NCBI GenBank assembly: GCA_963677395.2 | Contig: OY781965.2 | Coordinates: 1,984,001-2,048,000 of the forward strand | DNA from: G963667975 sp963677395 | GTDB taxonomy: Bacteria > Bacteroidota > Bacteroidia > Bacteroidales > G963667975 | Length of the DNA: 64,000 bases | Reading direction: 5' to 3' | Shown: piece by piece, positions 17,767 to 27,691 of the stretch | Position numbering within the stretch: the stretch's first letter is position 1 | Layout of the letters: each line of letters starts with the position of its first letter | Made by a program: the position numbers and the translations under genes | Notes under the pieces: generated by a model | Databases searched by the model: none | What the model was told of the DNA's origin: nothing | Seen by the model: only the letters and a program-made list of their open reading frames with translations

Positions 17767-19029
17767 ATGAAGAAACTACTAATACTATTTCTGATATTAT
17801 TTACGCTGAATAAAGCTCAGGCTGCCTATTTACTTATCCCGATGGATCAAAGTCAGCAGAATCATTTGAAAGCGTATGGGATTGTATTTTGGGGATTACA
17901 GAAGAACTTGGAATTCAGTTGGCTGCTCAATTATAGGGGAGGCAGTTTTATGGTTTCATATAATCAGCTGATAGAGAAAGAGTGTAAGGTCAGAGGTGTG
18001 ACTTCGCAAACGCTGGCAGATGCTCAGGCTTCGGCAATATTGTCGGAAATTGCCGATCCGGAAGCAAATATGGATGAGGTGAAGTTACTGAAAGCTCCCC
18101 GCATTGCAGTATATGCTCCCAGTAATAATCAGCCGTGGGACGATGCTGTTACGCTGGTTTTAACCTATGCCGAGATTCCATACGAAAAAATTTATGACGA
18201 AGAAGTGATGAGTGGTGTGTTACCCATGTACGATTGGTTGCATATGCACCACGAAGATTTTACCGGACAATATGGGAAGTTTTGGTACAGTATGCGCAAT
18301 TTTGACTGGTACAAAGAGGATCAGCGTATTTCGGAAGAACGTGCCCATAAACTTGGGTTCAGTAAGGTTTCACAACTCAAACTGGCCGTTGCAAAAAAAA
18401 TTCGTGATTTTGTGATGGGTGGAGGATATCTCTTTTCTATGTGTTCTGCTCCAGATAGTTATGATATTGCATTGGCTGCCGATGGTGTGGATCTTTGTGA
18501 AGTTCCTTTCGATGGAGATGCAATGGATCCGAATGCTCAGCAAAAACTTGATTTTACGAAAACCTTTGCATTTAAAGATTTTCACATCAGCACCAACCCG
18601 ATGGAATACGAGGTTTCAGATATTGATGTTACCCAAACCCGCCCGGTTATGTTAACGCCTGATAAAGACTTCTTTACCCTTTTCGAATTTTCGGCAAAGT
18701 GGGATTGGGTTCCTAGTATGCTATGTCAGAATCACACTCAGATTGTGAAAGGATTTATGGGGCAAACCACTGCGTTCAACAAAAAGTTTCTGAAATCGAA
18801 CGTGCTGATAATGGGTGAAAACAAAATGCTGAATGAAGCCCGATATATTCATGGCGAATTCGGAAAAGGGATGTGGACCTTCTTCGGAGGTCATGATCCG
18901 GAAGATTATCAGCATTTAGTAGGCGATCCTCCAACCGATTTGAATTTGTTTCCTAACTCACCTGGTTACCGCCTCATTTTAAATAATGTGCTCTTTCCTG
19001 CTGCCAAAAAAGAAAAGCGAAAAACGTAA
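17767..19029 (+). CDS. Exported protein with glutamine-amidotransferase-like region (family often labelled asparagine synthetase B)
   Basis: 420 residues with a signal peptide (about 1-19, ending AQA). The opening YLLIPMDQSQQNHLKAYG is typical of a Bacteroidota family commonly named asparagine synthetase B, although it has none of the synthetase domains. The core reads APRIAVYAPSNNQPWDDA, IRDFVMGGGYLFSMCSAPDSYD and GMWTFFGGHDPED, which resembles a class I glutamine amidotransferase-like fold with a Cys in the nucleophile-elbow position. Export argues against asparagine synthesis. The actual function is unknown. It stands alone between dnaB and a divergent membrane protein. Confidence 0.6.
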   Translation: MKKLLILFLILFTLNKAQAAYLLIPMDQSQQNHLKAYGIVFWGLQKNLEFSWLLNYRGGSFMVSYNQLIEKECKVRGVTSQTLADAQASAILSEIADPEANMDEVKLLKAPRIAVYAPSNNQPWDDAVTLVLTYAEIPYEKIYDEEVMSGVLPMYDWLHMHHEDFTGQYGKFWYSMRNFDWYKEDQRISEERAHKLGFSKVSQLKLAVAKKIRDFVMGGGYLFSMCSAPDSYDIALAADGVDLCEVPFDGDAMDPNAQQKLDFTKTFAFKDFHISTNPMEYEVSDIDVTQTRPVMLTPDKDFFTLFEFSAKWDWVPSMLCQNHTQIVKGFMGQTTAFNKKFLKSNVLIMGENKMLNEARYIHGEFGKGMWTFFGGHDPEDYQHLVGDPPTDLNLFPNSPGYRLILNNVLFPAAKKEKRKT

Positions 19030-19133
19030 CAAATAATTGAAGTTTAGCATTATTTGACTGGTGGAAACGGATTGAAATATACTGTTGTCTGGTGAACTAA
19101 TACATGAAAAGATTGAAGGGATTATTTGCCCTT

Positions 19134-20588
19134 TTACTTCTCATCTTTCCCGCTAAAATACAACTTCTTCCGCTTGGTTATTCGCCACATTTTCAAGAGT
19201 TCAGCATTGGTTTCAGATAATATTGGGTTGTAGATTGGTCCCCACGACAGCACTTTGCATTCAACACTCAGTTTTACGGTATCCAGTTCTGATGCAGCAA
19301 TTTCTTCCAGAGCTTTACGTTCACAGGCGTTGTGTTCTCTTATTTCGAGGTCTGATGCAAAGAAGATAAACGTGAACAGAATGATAAATCCCACGTAAAT
19401 TTTTTTTCGGTTTTCAATAGCATAGCGGAGCAGAAAAAGGGTAGAGTAGCCATACAAAAAGAAGAGCGATAGAATAACAGGCAAATAAGTGTCGCGACGG
19501 ATAATATTAGGTCGGTACGAACGATATCCACCAAACGGTAACAATAAAGTGTACAGAATAATAAATGCAAGAATCCAGAAAGTCAGTTTCCTGAGTTTTT
19601 CAGTTTCGCCATTCAGTTTCCACTTTCGTATCAGATAAAAATTGATTGTAATTGACAGAATCAGTAGAATGAATCCCGCTTTTCTAGTCAGGATGTTGAA
19701 CAAACCCATTGGCAAACGTGCAAAACGTTCTGCCAGAGGAAGTGTTTCCCAGTTGTTTTCAGCATTATTTCGTCCGATATAGAACGAATAAAGTGAGAGT
19801 AACACAATAAAAACCATTGGAAGAGTAGTTTTCCAACCGATTTGTTTCCATGCATTCCAAAGACGAATTATAACGTTCTGTTTTTCGTTTTTCTGGAAAT
19901 TTTGAAGCCATAAGTGGCAAATAATCATCGGACTAACCAGCAAAACAATAGCAGAATTCAGAGCTCCATTAAATGAAATTACAAGAGCAAGCATTAGCGC
20001 AATTATTACATTTCGGATCGAAAGTTCTTTCTGAGCATGAAAATAACTCTGAAACAAGGGAAAGAAGAATATCAGAATGAAAATAGTTGAAAGCGGATAA
20101 AAAACAACATATGTAGGTGCATGGTCAATAATTCCGATTGTTCCACTATATCCGTAGGTTTGAAATAGTGGCGCAATTAATGACGCAGCTATCAGAAACT
20201 GTTCGTCCCACAGTTTCGTTTTTCCGGTAATAAAAAATCCAAGTAGAAGGATTAGTGTAAATTCGGTAAGTGTTTTCAGCAATGCACTTGACAAATATAC
20301 TGAATCAACAGGCTTACTCAGGCTTTGAAGCATTAAGGGTACTTGTTGAAACCATTCCTTTTGAATCAGATGTGCAAAATAGCGGTTGGGTGCCGGGTAA
20401 ATTGAGTCATGAAGCAATACATTCATTCCGAAAGGATCGTGTAAAACCGTACTATATCCGTTTGATGGTACTACAATTGCAGCCATATCACCATCCAATG
20501 AAATATGGTAATGTTGTGCAAACGTAAAGCAAAGCTCAAACAGAATAAAGAAAATCAATCCAATACGGAAAAGTTTCCTTCCCATCAT
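19134..20588 (-). CDS. Polytopic inner-membrane protein, unknown function
   Basis: 484 residues with roughly ten to eleven hydrophobic segments spread over the first 400 residues, and a soluble C-terminal end of about 70 residues containing REHNACERKALEEI. A periplasmic loop after the first span (YHISLDGDMAAIVVPSNGYSTVLHDPFG) resembles the DUF6056/GT-C-like layout, in which a conserved Asp follows the first helix. That hints at a lipid-linked sugar transferase or uncharacterised relative, but no motif is decisive. A minus-strand TATCTTTG element lies at 20597-20604, just upstream of the start. It is transcribed divergently from the MuiA-like gene. Confidence 0.6.
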   Translation of the reverse strand: MMGRKLFRIGLIFFILFELCFTFAQHYHISLDGDMAAIVVPSNGYSTVLHDPFGMNVLLHDSIYPAPNRYFAHLIQKEWFQQVPLMLQSLSKPVDSVYLSSALLKTLTEFTLILLLGFFITGKTKLWDEQFLIAASLIAPLFQTYGYSGTIGIIDHAPTYVVFYPLSTIFILIFFFPLFQSYFHAQKELSIRNVIIALMLALVISFNGALNSAIVLLVSPMIICHLWLQNFQKNEKQNVIIRLWNAWKQIGWKTTLPMVFIVLLSLYSFYIGRNNAENNWETLPLAERFARLPMGLFNILTRKAGFILLILSITINFYLIRKWKLNGETEKLRKLTFWILAFIILYTLLLPFGGYRSYRPNIIRRDTYLPVILSLFFLYGYSTLFLLRYAIENRKKIYVGFIILFTFIFFASDLEIREHNACERKALEEIAASELDTVKLSVECKVLSWGPIYNPILSETNAELLKMWRITKRKKLYFSGKDEK

Positions 20589-20683
20589 TTTTTGCTCAAA
20601 GATAGAATGTTTTCCTGAAACCGTTAACTGTATTCAAATCCTCCGTTAACTGATTTAATCTTACGGGTTGTATTTGTTTTCTT

Positions 20684-20691
20684 TACATTTG
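20684..20691 (+). promoter_or_regulatory. Promoter -7 element for the MuiA-like gene
   Basis: TACATTTG matches TAnnTTTG, 29 bases before the ATG. No properly spaced -33 TTTG is seen. Confidence 0.4.
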
Positions 20692-20720
20692 TTTTTCGAA
20701 TAAATTAAACCCGATGAATT

Positions 20721-22697
20721 ATGAAGAACGTAATTTTAGTACTTTGCTTTTTGTTCCCGTTTTGGCTTACTGCACAAAATGATACCGTAAAACTCGAATC
20801 TAAAATTATAGATGTAACGGTTTTTTATCAGGGAGCTCAGATTACCCGTAATGCATCACTCAATCTCCCGAAAGGATCTTATGTGTTGGTGGTGAAAAAG
20901 CTACCGCGCGAACTCGATGAAAGCAGTATTCAGGTGAAAGGTATTGCAAGTTGCCAGATACTTTCGGTAAAGTCGCAGATGCAGCAAACCACGCTCAATG
21001 ATGTTGCTCCGCTGAAAGAGATTAAAAAAAGTATCGAAGATCTTGAAGATCAATTTAGACTGTTAAACAGTAAATTGGCGGTTTTTGACAAGGAAGAAAA
21101 ACTATTATGGGACAACCGTCAGCTTAGTAAAAGTGATAAAGGTCTTACACCCCAGCAATTAAAAGAAGGAGCCGATTTTTATCGCTCGCGTTTAAATGAA
21201 ATCAATCAGGAAAGTTTCAAGGTCCGCAAAGAGATGAGAGAGACAAAAGACCGGATTCAGGAACTTCAGAAGAAGCAAAATCAGCTTTTGGTTGAATATG
21301 GCAGAGAATACAAGGAAATTATCATTTGTATCGATTGTGATAAGAATATTACATCGTCGATAAGTTTTTCGTATTTGGTAAAATCGGCAGGCTGGACTCC
21401 CGGGTACGATTTTCGCGTTGAAGAGGTAACAGAACCTATTACCATTAGTTACAATGCCAAAATTTTTCAAAATACCGGCGAAGACTGGAAACAGGTGAAA
21501 TTAAAACTTTCGGGGAGTGACCCGTTGCAAAATTCGATGAAACCGGAACTCTATGACTGGATTTTGGAACAAAACAACCAGACCAGAGCTAAAGCCAAAA
21601 TTTTCAAGTCAGACGTTGGCGCTTTAAAAGGAAAAGTAATTGATAAGAATACTTTGGAGCCCATTCCTTTTGCAAATATCCTTGTTTTGCAGAATAAAAA
21701 TCAACTGGGTGGAACTACAACAGACATTGATGGTAATTTTACCCTAAAACCGTTACCTCCGGGAATTGTGGATGTGAAAATTACGTACGTAGGATATAAA
21801 CCCATGGTTGTTAATAATGTCAGGATTTTTGAATCATCTGCAACATTTCAGGAGTTTAAACTGGAAGCATCCACAACATCAATCGAAGTATGTGAAGTTG
21901 TGGATTACAAAATTCCCTTGATTTCAAAAGATCAACCTATGTCAGGTGAAACAATTTCAGGTGATGAGATTAATTCTATGCCGGGACGATCACCACAATC
22001 AATACAAAGTGTAAGTGCTTTTTCAAAAACCAGATACTCTACATCCAAGCCTCTTCAAACCACCGATTATATTGCCAATAATCTACAGCAAAATATTACC
22101 AGTCAGGAATTTCAGATTGATGCACCTTATTCCATCCTTTCGGATGGTCGCGATTATCAATTGCGTATCAAAGATGTAAAAGCACCTTCGTTTTATTACT
22201 ATCTGGCAATTCCGAAAGCTGACCCCGACCCGTTTTTGATTTGCAATATTCCCGACTGGCATCGCCTCAATCTGGCTCCTTCAAACTATAACATTTACTT
22301 CAAAGGTACGTTTGTTGGTGAATCAGTAATCAATACCGACGAAAAAAGCGATACTCTTCAGCTTTCACTTGGTCGTGACAAAAACCTCTTTGTAAGTCGC
22401 ACTCGAATCAAAGAACAGAGCGATAAAAAGATGAATGACAATACAGTACGTGAAACTCAGGCATGGAACATTACCGTAAAAAATACGCGGAAAGTTCCGG
22501 TACATTTCAAGCTTGAAGATCAATATCCTACTACACAACTCAAAAATATTACCATCAATCTGATTGAGGCACCAGATGCAATTGTTGATCCGGTAACCGG
22601 AAAATTAAAATGGGATTTTACCCTCAATCCTAATGATAAAAAAGAATTCAAATTCATCTACTCTGTAAAATATCCACGTGTTTTGCAAGTAGAGTAA
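20721..22697 (+). CDS. Mucoidy inhibitor MuiA-like protein (DUF4140/DUF4139) with inserted carboxypeptidase-regulatory-like domain
   Basis: 658 residues with a signal peptide (about 1-18). Residues about 25-120 form the DUF4140 N-terminal domain (VTVFYQGAQITRNASLNLPKG), followed by a coiled coil (about 95-200). DUF4139 starts with SFSYLVKSAGWTPGYDFRV and continues to the C-terminus (FKFIYSVKYPR). Inside DUF4139, about residues 303-390 are a CarboxypepD_reg-like beta-sandwich (LKGKVIDKNTLEPIPFANI, TDIDGNFTLKPLPPG, VGYKP). A further stretch (VVDYKIPLISKD, SGDEINSMPGRSPQSI) resembles the segment that leads into the plug of SusC/TonB-dependent receptors. Envelope protein; molecular role unknown. 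Confidence 0.8.
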   Translation: MKNVILVLCFLFPFWLTAQNDTVKLESKIIDVTVFYQGAQITRNASLNLPKGSYVLVVKKLPRELDESSIQVKGIASCQILSVKSQMQQTTLNDVAPLKEIKKSIEDLEDQFRLLNSKLAVFDKEEKLLWDNRQLSKSDKGLTPQQLKEGADFYRSRLNEINQESFKVRKEMRETKDRIQELQKKQNQLLVEYGREYKEIIICIDCDKNITSSISFSYLVKSAGWTPGYDFRVEEVTEPITISYNAKIFQNTGEDWKQVKLKLSGSDPLQNSMKPELYDWILEQNNQTRAKAKIFKSDVGALKGKVIDKNTLEPIPFANILVLQNKNQLGGTTTDIDGNFTLKPLPPGIVDVKITYVGYKPMVVNNVRIFESSATFQEFKLEASTTSIEVCEVVDYKIPLISKDQPMSGETISGDEINSMPGRSPQSIQSVSAFSKTRYSTSKPLQTTDYIANNLQQNITSQEFQIDAPYSILSDGRDYQLRIKDVKAPSFYYYLAIPKADPDPFLICNIPDWHRLNLAPSNYNIYFKGTFVGESVINTDEKSDTLQLSLGRDKNLFVSRTRIKEQSDKKMNDNTVRETQAWNITVKNTRKVPVHFKLEDQYPTTQLKNITINLIEAPDAIVDPVTGKLKWDFTLNPNDKKEFKFIYSVKYPRVLQVE

Positions 22698-22747
22698 AGG
22701 CAGATGTCCTGAAATTACAGATTTTTTGATTGTTATTTTACGTACAG

Positions 22748-22780
22748 CCTGACAGTATCCTCTATCTGTCAGGTTGTTTT
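22748..22780 (+). terminator. Hairpin terminator after the MuiA-like gene
   Basis: CCTGACAG pairs with CTGTCAGG across a 10-base loop and is followed by TTGTTTT. Confidence 0.75.
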
Positions 22781-22967
22781 GTGTTGAATAGAGTAGTATT
22801 ACTGCTTTGTATTTTTCGAAGATTAATGTTGAAACGGGAGTATTCTTCGGTATGTAATATCTGGATTTGTACAGTGAAATTTCTTTTCTGAAGCAAGTTG
22901 TAAGGTGAGTGGAAGAATAAAAATCATGAATAAAACTTCTCACAAAGCCACTATAAACTCATTGTAT

Positions 22968-22995
22968 TTTGAAACCGGAAAAATCACTAAATTTG
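22968..22995 (+). promoter_or_regulatory. Promoter for guaB
   Basis: TAAATTTG at 22988-22995 matches TAnnTTTG. TTTG occurs at 22968-22971 (16-base spacer) and TTG at 22962 (23-base spacer). The element lies inside the longer open frame that starts with GTG at 22905, so the real start must be further down, at 23019. Confidence 0.5.
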
Positions 22996-23018
22996 CGCAA
23001 AAAATAAGAGGTGTTCCA

Positions 23019-24485
23019 ATGTTTTTAGACAACGAAAAATTCACAGGCGAAGGGTTAACCTATGATGACGTCCTTCTGATTCCGGCCTATTCTGAAGTTT
23101 TACCTCGTGAAGTAGATCTTTCATCCAATTTTTCACGTAACATTCGCTTAAATATTCCCATAGTTTCTGCGGCTATGGATACTGTTACAAATGCGACCCT
23201 GGCCATTGCGATGGCTCAGGAAGGCGGCATTGGTGTATTGCACAAAAATATGACCATCGAAGAGCAGGCTAACGAAGTTCGTAAGGTAAAACGTGCCGAA
23301 AATGGAATGATAATTGATCCTGTAACTATCTGCGATGATGCGTTGGTTATGGATGCCTTAAAACTTATGAAAGAGTATAAAATCGGAGGTATTCCGGTTG
23401 TGAATATAAGTGGAAGCCTTGTGGGTATTGTAACTAATCGTGATCTTCGTTTTGAACGTAATTTACAACGTCCTGTAAACGAGATTATGACTAAAGACGT
23501 TATCACAGCTCCCGAAACTACAGATTTTGAACAAGCTGCAGATATTCTTCAGGCGCATCGTATTGAAAAACTTCCGGTTGTTGATGATCGTGGCAAACTC
23601 GTTGGCTTAATTACATATCGTGATATAATCAAACTTAAGGAACGACCGAATGCTTGTAAAGACAGTATGGGACGTTTACGCGTTGCTGCAGCAGTAGGAA
23701 TAGCATCTAATACTCCCGAACGTGTTGAAGCACTTGTAAAAGCTGGCGTTGACGCAATTGTGATTGATACCGCTCATGGTCATAGTAAACCCGTTCTCGA
23801 AATGGCGAAATATGTGAAAAAACATTTTCCTCAGATCGATTTAGTAATTGGAAATATTGCAACTGCTGAAGCTGCTCTTGATTTAATGAAAGCAGGTGCC
23901 GATGCAGTAAAAGTGGGTATCGGACCGGGTTCTATTTGTACAACCCGTGTAATTGCAGGTATAGGACTTCCGCAACTTACCGCTGTACATATTGTATCAC
24001 AGGCACTCAAAGACACTGGAATTCCCGTAATTGCTGATGGTGGTATTCGCTATTCCGGCGATATTGTGAAAGCTTTGGCCGGAGGTGCAAGTACTATTAT
24101 GGCAGGTTCAATGTTTGCTGGTACCGAAGAAGCTCCCGGCGAAACGATTATTTACGAAGGACGTAAATTTAAAGCCTATCGTGGTATGGGTTCTGTAGAA
24201 GCTATGCAACATGGTTCTAAGGATCGATATTTTCAGGATATGGAAGACGATATTAAAAAACTTGTTCCCGAAGGAATCGTTGGACGTGTGCCTTACAAAG
24301 GAACATTATCAGAAGTTCTTTACCAGTTGGTGGGAGGCTTGCGTGCCGGAATGGGCTACACAGGCTCATGCAATATGGATGAACTGAAAAAAGCTCAATT
24401 TATAAAAATTACTGCTGCAGGTGTGGCCGAAAGTCATCCACATGACATTACCATTACTCGCGAAGCACCCAATTATAGTAGATGA
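23019..24485 (+). CDS. guaB: Inosine-5'-monophosphate dehydrogenase
   Basis: 488 residues from ATG 23019, the family's normal length. The frame is open back to 22905, but that extension contains the promoter and has no family match. The sequence opens with FTGEGLTYDDVLLIPAYSEVLP. Residues about 95-205 hold two CBS domains (PVTICDDALVMDALKLM; IMTKDVITAPETTDFEQAA). The barrel resumes with the catalytic loop GSICTTR (Cys307), the IMP-binding ADGGIRYSGDI and GSMFAGTEEAPGE, and the flap YRGMGSVEAM. It converts IMP to XMP with NAD+, the committed step of GMP synthesis. The parvulin gene cluster starts 32 bases downstream, perhaps partly co-transcribed. Confidence 0.97.
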   Translation: MFLDNEKFTGEGLTYDDVLLIPAYSEVLPREVDLSSNFSRNIRLNIPIVSAAMDTVTNATLAIAMAQEGGIGVLHKNMTIEEQANEVRKVKRAENGMIIDPVTICDDALVMDALKLMKEYKIGGIPVVNISGSLVGIVTNRDLRFERNLQRPVNEIMTKDVITAPETTDFEQAADILQAHRIEKLPVVDDRGKLVGLITYRDIIKLKERPNACKDSMGRLRVAAAVGIASNTPERVEALVKAGVDAIVIDTAHGHSKPVLEMAKYVKKHFPQIDLVIGNIATAEAALDLMKAGADAVKVGIGPGSICTTRVIAGIGLPQLTAVHIVSQALKDTGIPVIADGGIRYSGDIVKALAGGASTIMAGSMFAGTEEAPGETIIYEGRKFKAYRGMGSVEAMQHGSKDRYFQDMEDDIKKLVPEGIVGRVPYKGTLSEVLYQLVGGLRAGMGYTGSCNMDELKKAQFIKITAAGVAESHPHDITITREAPNYSR

Positions 24486-24517
24486 TCAACTAACGCATTA
24501 ACCAAATCTCTAAAATT

Positions 24518-26683
24518 ATGAAAGCTAAAATTCTGTTTTTGCTTTTCTGTTTGCCTGCATTGATTCTTCAGGCACAAAAACCTGTGAAAAGCAAGCCCGA
24601 AAAACAAAAAGCGGTTCAAAAAGAGGTTGTTCAACCAGCAACAAAAGTAGCAGGGCAACCTAAGAATGTTGAAACAAAAATACCTCAGAAAGAAAAAGCT
24701 CAAAAACAAAAAACTGTACCTAAAGTTGAAGTTCAATCAGTGGTTCAGCCTGATCCGATTTTATTGACCGTAGCTGGTGAAAACATCACTAAGTCAGAAT
24801 TTCTGAGAGTTTATCAGAAAAACAACTTTAAAGATCAACCGATGGATGAAAAATCAATTCGGGAATATCTCGATCTTTATATCAACTTCAAATTGAAAGT
24901 TAAACAAGCAGAAGAACTGAAGCTTGATACAATTCCATCATTCAAAGCAGAATTAAAAAGCTATCGTTCTCAGCTTACACAGCCTTACATGACCGATACT
25001 TCCATAAATACTCTTCTTACAAAAGAAGCATATGATCGTATGCAGTTTGATGTTCGTGCAAGCCATATTTTAGTGAAACTCGATAAAAGTGCAAGTCCGA
25101 AAGATACTCTCGAAGCATGGAATAGAATTGTGAAAATCAGAGATCGTATTATGAAGGGTGAAAACTTTGCAAAAGTTGCTGCTGAAACTTCAGATGATCC
25201 ATCTGCAAAAGATACAACTTTAAATGGTCGTTTCTATCGTGGTAATGGTGGCGATTTAGGCTACTTTTCTGTTTTTGATATGATTTATCCTTTCGAAAAT
25301 GCAGCTTATACAACCAAGCCGGGCGAAGTTTCTGTTCCGGTTCGTACAGAGTTTGGCTACCATCTATTAAAAGTAGTTGATAAGAAAAAAGCGCTTGGTA
25401 AAGTAAGTATTGCACATATTCTTTTCCTTTATCCGCAAAATTTTAATGCCGAAGATTCAGTTCGTATTGCTTTTCGGGCAAACGAAGCTTTTGCAAAATT
25501 GAAAACCGGAGCTTCTTTCGAAGAACTTGCAAAAGAATATTCTGATGATAAAAGTTCAGCTTCAAAAGGCGGAGTGTTACCGGAATATGGAGTGAATCGC
25601 TTACTTCCCGAGTTTGTAACTGCTATTGAAAAGCTTAAAAGTCCAGGTGAAGTTTCTGACTTGTTCAGTTCTCGTTTTGGGTTTCATATTCTAAAACTGA
25701 TTGATCGCAAACCATTACAATCGTTTGAAGATGCAAAAACGGAGCTTAAAAGTCGTGTTTCCCGTGATGTTCGTGCCGGACAGTCACAGGAATCATTCAT
25801 TATCCGTCTGAAAAAAGAGTATGCATTTGTTGAACATAAAGCTGCTTTAAAAGAGTTCTATAAAGTGGTTACTGATTCTGTTTTTCAGGCTACATGGAAA
25901 GTTTCTCAGGCAGAAGGTATGAGCAAACCGTTGTTTACGATAGCAAACCAAACGTATGATCAGAAAGATTTTGCAGATTATATTGCTGCAAAGCAAAATA
26001 TCATAAATCCGGAACCTATCGAAGGGTATATAAACCGCATTTATAAAGATTTTGTAGATCGCATGATCACTACTTATGAAGATGAACGTTTGGAAGAAAA
26101 ATATCCTGACTTTCGTATTCTGATGAAAGAGTATCGTGATGGTATTCTCTTGTTCGATCTTACCGATCAAAAAGTATGGTCAAAAGCAGTGAAAGACACT
26201 GCCGGTCTTAAGGAATTCTACAATGCACATAAAAACAATTATATGTGGGAAAACAGAGTAGAAGCTACTATCGTAAAATTGAATGAGAAGAAAGCAAATG
26301 CTGATAAAGCAAAATCGATAGTAGAAAAGTCGATCAGAAAAAACTGGCCGGAAACAGAGCTTTTCAAAAATCTTTATAAGCTTACCAAAGATAGTACCGC
26401 AATATCAATTCATACAGACAAATACGAAAAAGGTGACAGTAAGTTTGTTGATGCCAGCGAATGGAAACAGGGTTTAAGTTATCAAACTACTGAAAATGGT
26501 CAGATTAACTTTGTAATTGTTCGCCGTACGTTAACTCCGGAACCAAAAGAGTTGAAAGAAGCAAAAGGAATGATTACTGCTGACTATCAAAACTACCTTG
26601 AAAAAGAGTGGATCAAAACACTTCGTTCAACCTATCCGTTTACCGTAAACGAAGAGGAATTAAAAGCCGTTTTTGTAAAATAA
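24518..26683 (+). CDS. Periplasmic peptidyl-prolyl isomerase with two parvulin domains
   Basis: 721 residues with a signal peptide (about 1-20, ending LQAQ), then a Lys/Gln/Pro-rich linker to about residue 78. A SurA-N-like helical segment follows (TKSEFLRVYQKNNF, REYLDLYINFKLKVKQAEEL). Parvulin domain 1 spans about 177-290 (RASHILVKLD, GGDLGYF, FGYHLLKVVDKK). Domain 2 spans about 295-400 (SIAHILFLYP, KGGVLPEYG, FGFHILKLIDRK). The remaining 320 residues are a mixed helical region without a recognised domain. It should assist outer-membrane protein folding. It is the first of three consecutive SurA-type genes followed by MoxR, which suggests an envelope quality-control operon. Confidence 0.9.
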   Translation: MKAKILFLLFCLPALILQAQKPVKSKPEKQKAVQKEVVQPATKVAGQPKNVETKIPQKEKAQKQKTVPKVEVQSVVQPDPILLTVAGENITKSEFLRVYQKNNFKDQPMDEKSIREYLDLYINFKLKVKQAEELKLDTIPSFKAELKSYRSQLTQPYMTDTSINTLLTKEAYDRMQFDVRASHILVKLDKSASPKDTLEAWNRIVKIRDRIMKGENFAKVAAETSDDPSAKDTTLNGRFYRGNGGDLGYFSVFDMIYPFENAAYTTKPGEVSVPVRTEFGYHLLKVVDKKKALGKVSIAHILFLYPQNFNAEDSVRIAFRANEAFAKLKTGASFEELAKEYSDDKSSASKGGVLPEYGVNRLLPEFVTAIEKLKSPGEVSDLFSSRFGFHILKLIDRKPLQSFEDAKTELKSRVSRDVRAGQSQESFIIRLKKEYAFVEHKAALKEFYKVVTDSVFQATWKVSQAEGMSKPLFTIANQTYDQKDFADYIAAKQNIINPEPIEGYINRIYKDFVDRMITTYEDERLEEKYPDFRILMKEYRDGILLFDLTDQKVWSKAVKDTAGLKEFYNAHKNNYMWENRVEATIVKLNEKKANADKAKSIVEKSIRKNWPETELFKNLYKLTKDSTAISIHTDKYEKGDSKFVDASEWKQGLSYQTTENGQINFVIVRRTLTPEPKELKEAKGMITADYQNYLEKEWIKTLRSTYPFTVNEEELKAVFVK

Positions 26684-26770
26684 ACAATAGATCACTGTCC
26701 TGGATTTTGTTTCTGTTATTTCGTTTGATAGAAATATTGTTCAGGGCAGTTTTTCCTTTTTTTTCATTCT

Positions 26771-27637
26771 ATGAGAATCATAAACGTAAATATTCTTATT
26801 CCGGCACTGTTGCTCATCTTATTGACACTGGTTTCTTGTAGAAACAAAGGGGCTGATCAGGATGCTGTAGCCCGTGTTTATGATTCATATCTTTACCTTT
26901 CCGATTTAAAGGGTGTTGTACCCCAAGGCGTTTCATCTAAAGACAGTGCAGAAATTACCCGCAATTATATCCAGAACTGGATTCAGAAAAAAATAATGGT
27001 TCATCAGGCTGAAAAAAACCTGAGTGATGACCAGAAAGACTTTAGCGAAGACCTCGAAAACTATCGCAATTCACTAGCCATTTATGCTTACGAATCAATG
27101 TTGGTGAATCAAAAAATAGATACAAACGTAAGTATTAAAGAAATTGAAGAGTATTACGCTCAAAATCAGGAGAACTTTCTTCTGAAAAATAATATTGTCA
27201 AAGTGCTTTATGTTAAGATTGCGAAGAGTTCGAAATCAAAAGTACAAATTAAAAAGCTTATTTTCGGAGGAGCCAACAGTGAAGCTGAACGTACAAAACT
27301 CGAGAGTTTATGTGCTTCCGGAGCGGTGAATTTTTATCTTGATGATGCCAAATGGCTTCAATTTGACGATCTTCTCAAAGAAATTCCCATAGAAGCATAT
27401 AATCAGGAACTTTATCTAAAAAATAACCGTAAAATCGAAATATCCGACGAAGAATATACCTATCTGCTCAATATCCGTGAATTAAAAATCCGTGACGAGG
27501 TTTCTCCGCTCAGTTTTGAAAAAACAAATATTCGCGATATCATTATAAATAAGCGTAAAGTCGATTTAATCAACAAAATGCGTGAAGATGTATTCAAAGA
27601 AGCAGAGAATAATAAAGATTTTGAAATTTTACGTTAA
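26771..27637 (+). CDS. SurA-like lipoprotein lacking a clear parvulin domain
   Basis: 288 residues with lipobox LVSC (Cys at about 23), so a lipoprotein. The body resembles the SurA N-terminal chaperone module: VARVYDSYLYLSDLKGVV, IQNWIQKKIMVHQAEKNL and a helical SIKEIEEYYAQNQENFLLKN. No HILV-type parvulin opening is seen. Lying between two parvulin proteins, it is probably a chaperone-like partner that holds unfolded outer-membrane proteins without isomerase activity. Spacing is 87 bases after the upstream gene and 54 before the next. Function inferred mainly from context. Confidence 0.7.
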   Translation: MRIINVNILIPALLLILLTLVSCRNKGADQDAVARVYDSYLYLSDLKGVVPQGVSSKDSAEITRNYIQNWIQKKIMVHQAEKNLSDDQKDFSEDLENYRNSLAIYAYESMLVNQKIDTNVSIKEIEEYYAQNQENFLLKNNIVKVLYVKIAKSSKSKVQIKKLIFGGANSEAERTKLESLCASGAVNFYLDDAKWLQFDDLLKEIPIEAYNQELYLKNNRKIEISDEEYTYLLNIRELKIRDEVSPLSFEKTNIRDIIINKRKVDLINKMREDVFKEAENNKDFEILR

Positions 27638-27691
27638 GATCATCGTTAATACATTGCCAAAATAAAAATCAAACACGAAAACAAATACCGA

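Noticed and set aside
22905..23018. N-terminal extension of IMP dehydrogenase from a GTG start
   Set aside because: It contains the promoter element and has no family match; ATG 23019 gives the normal protein length.
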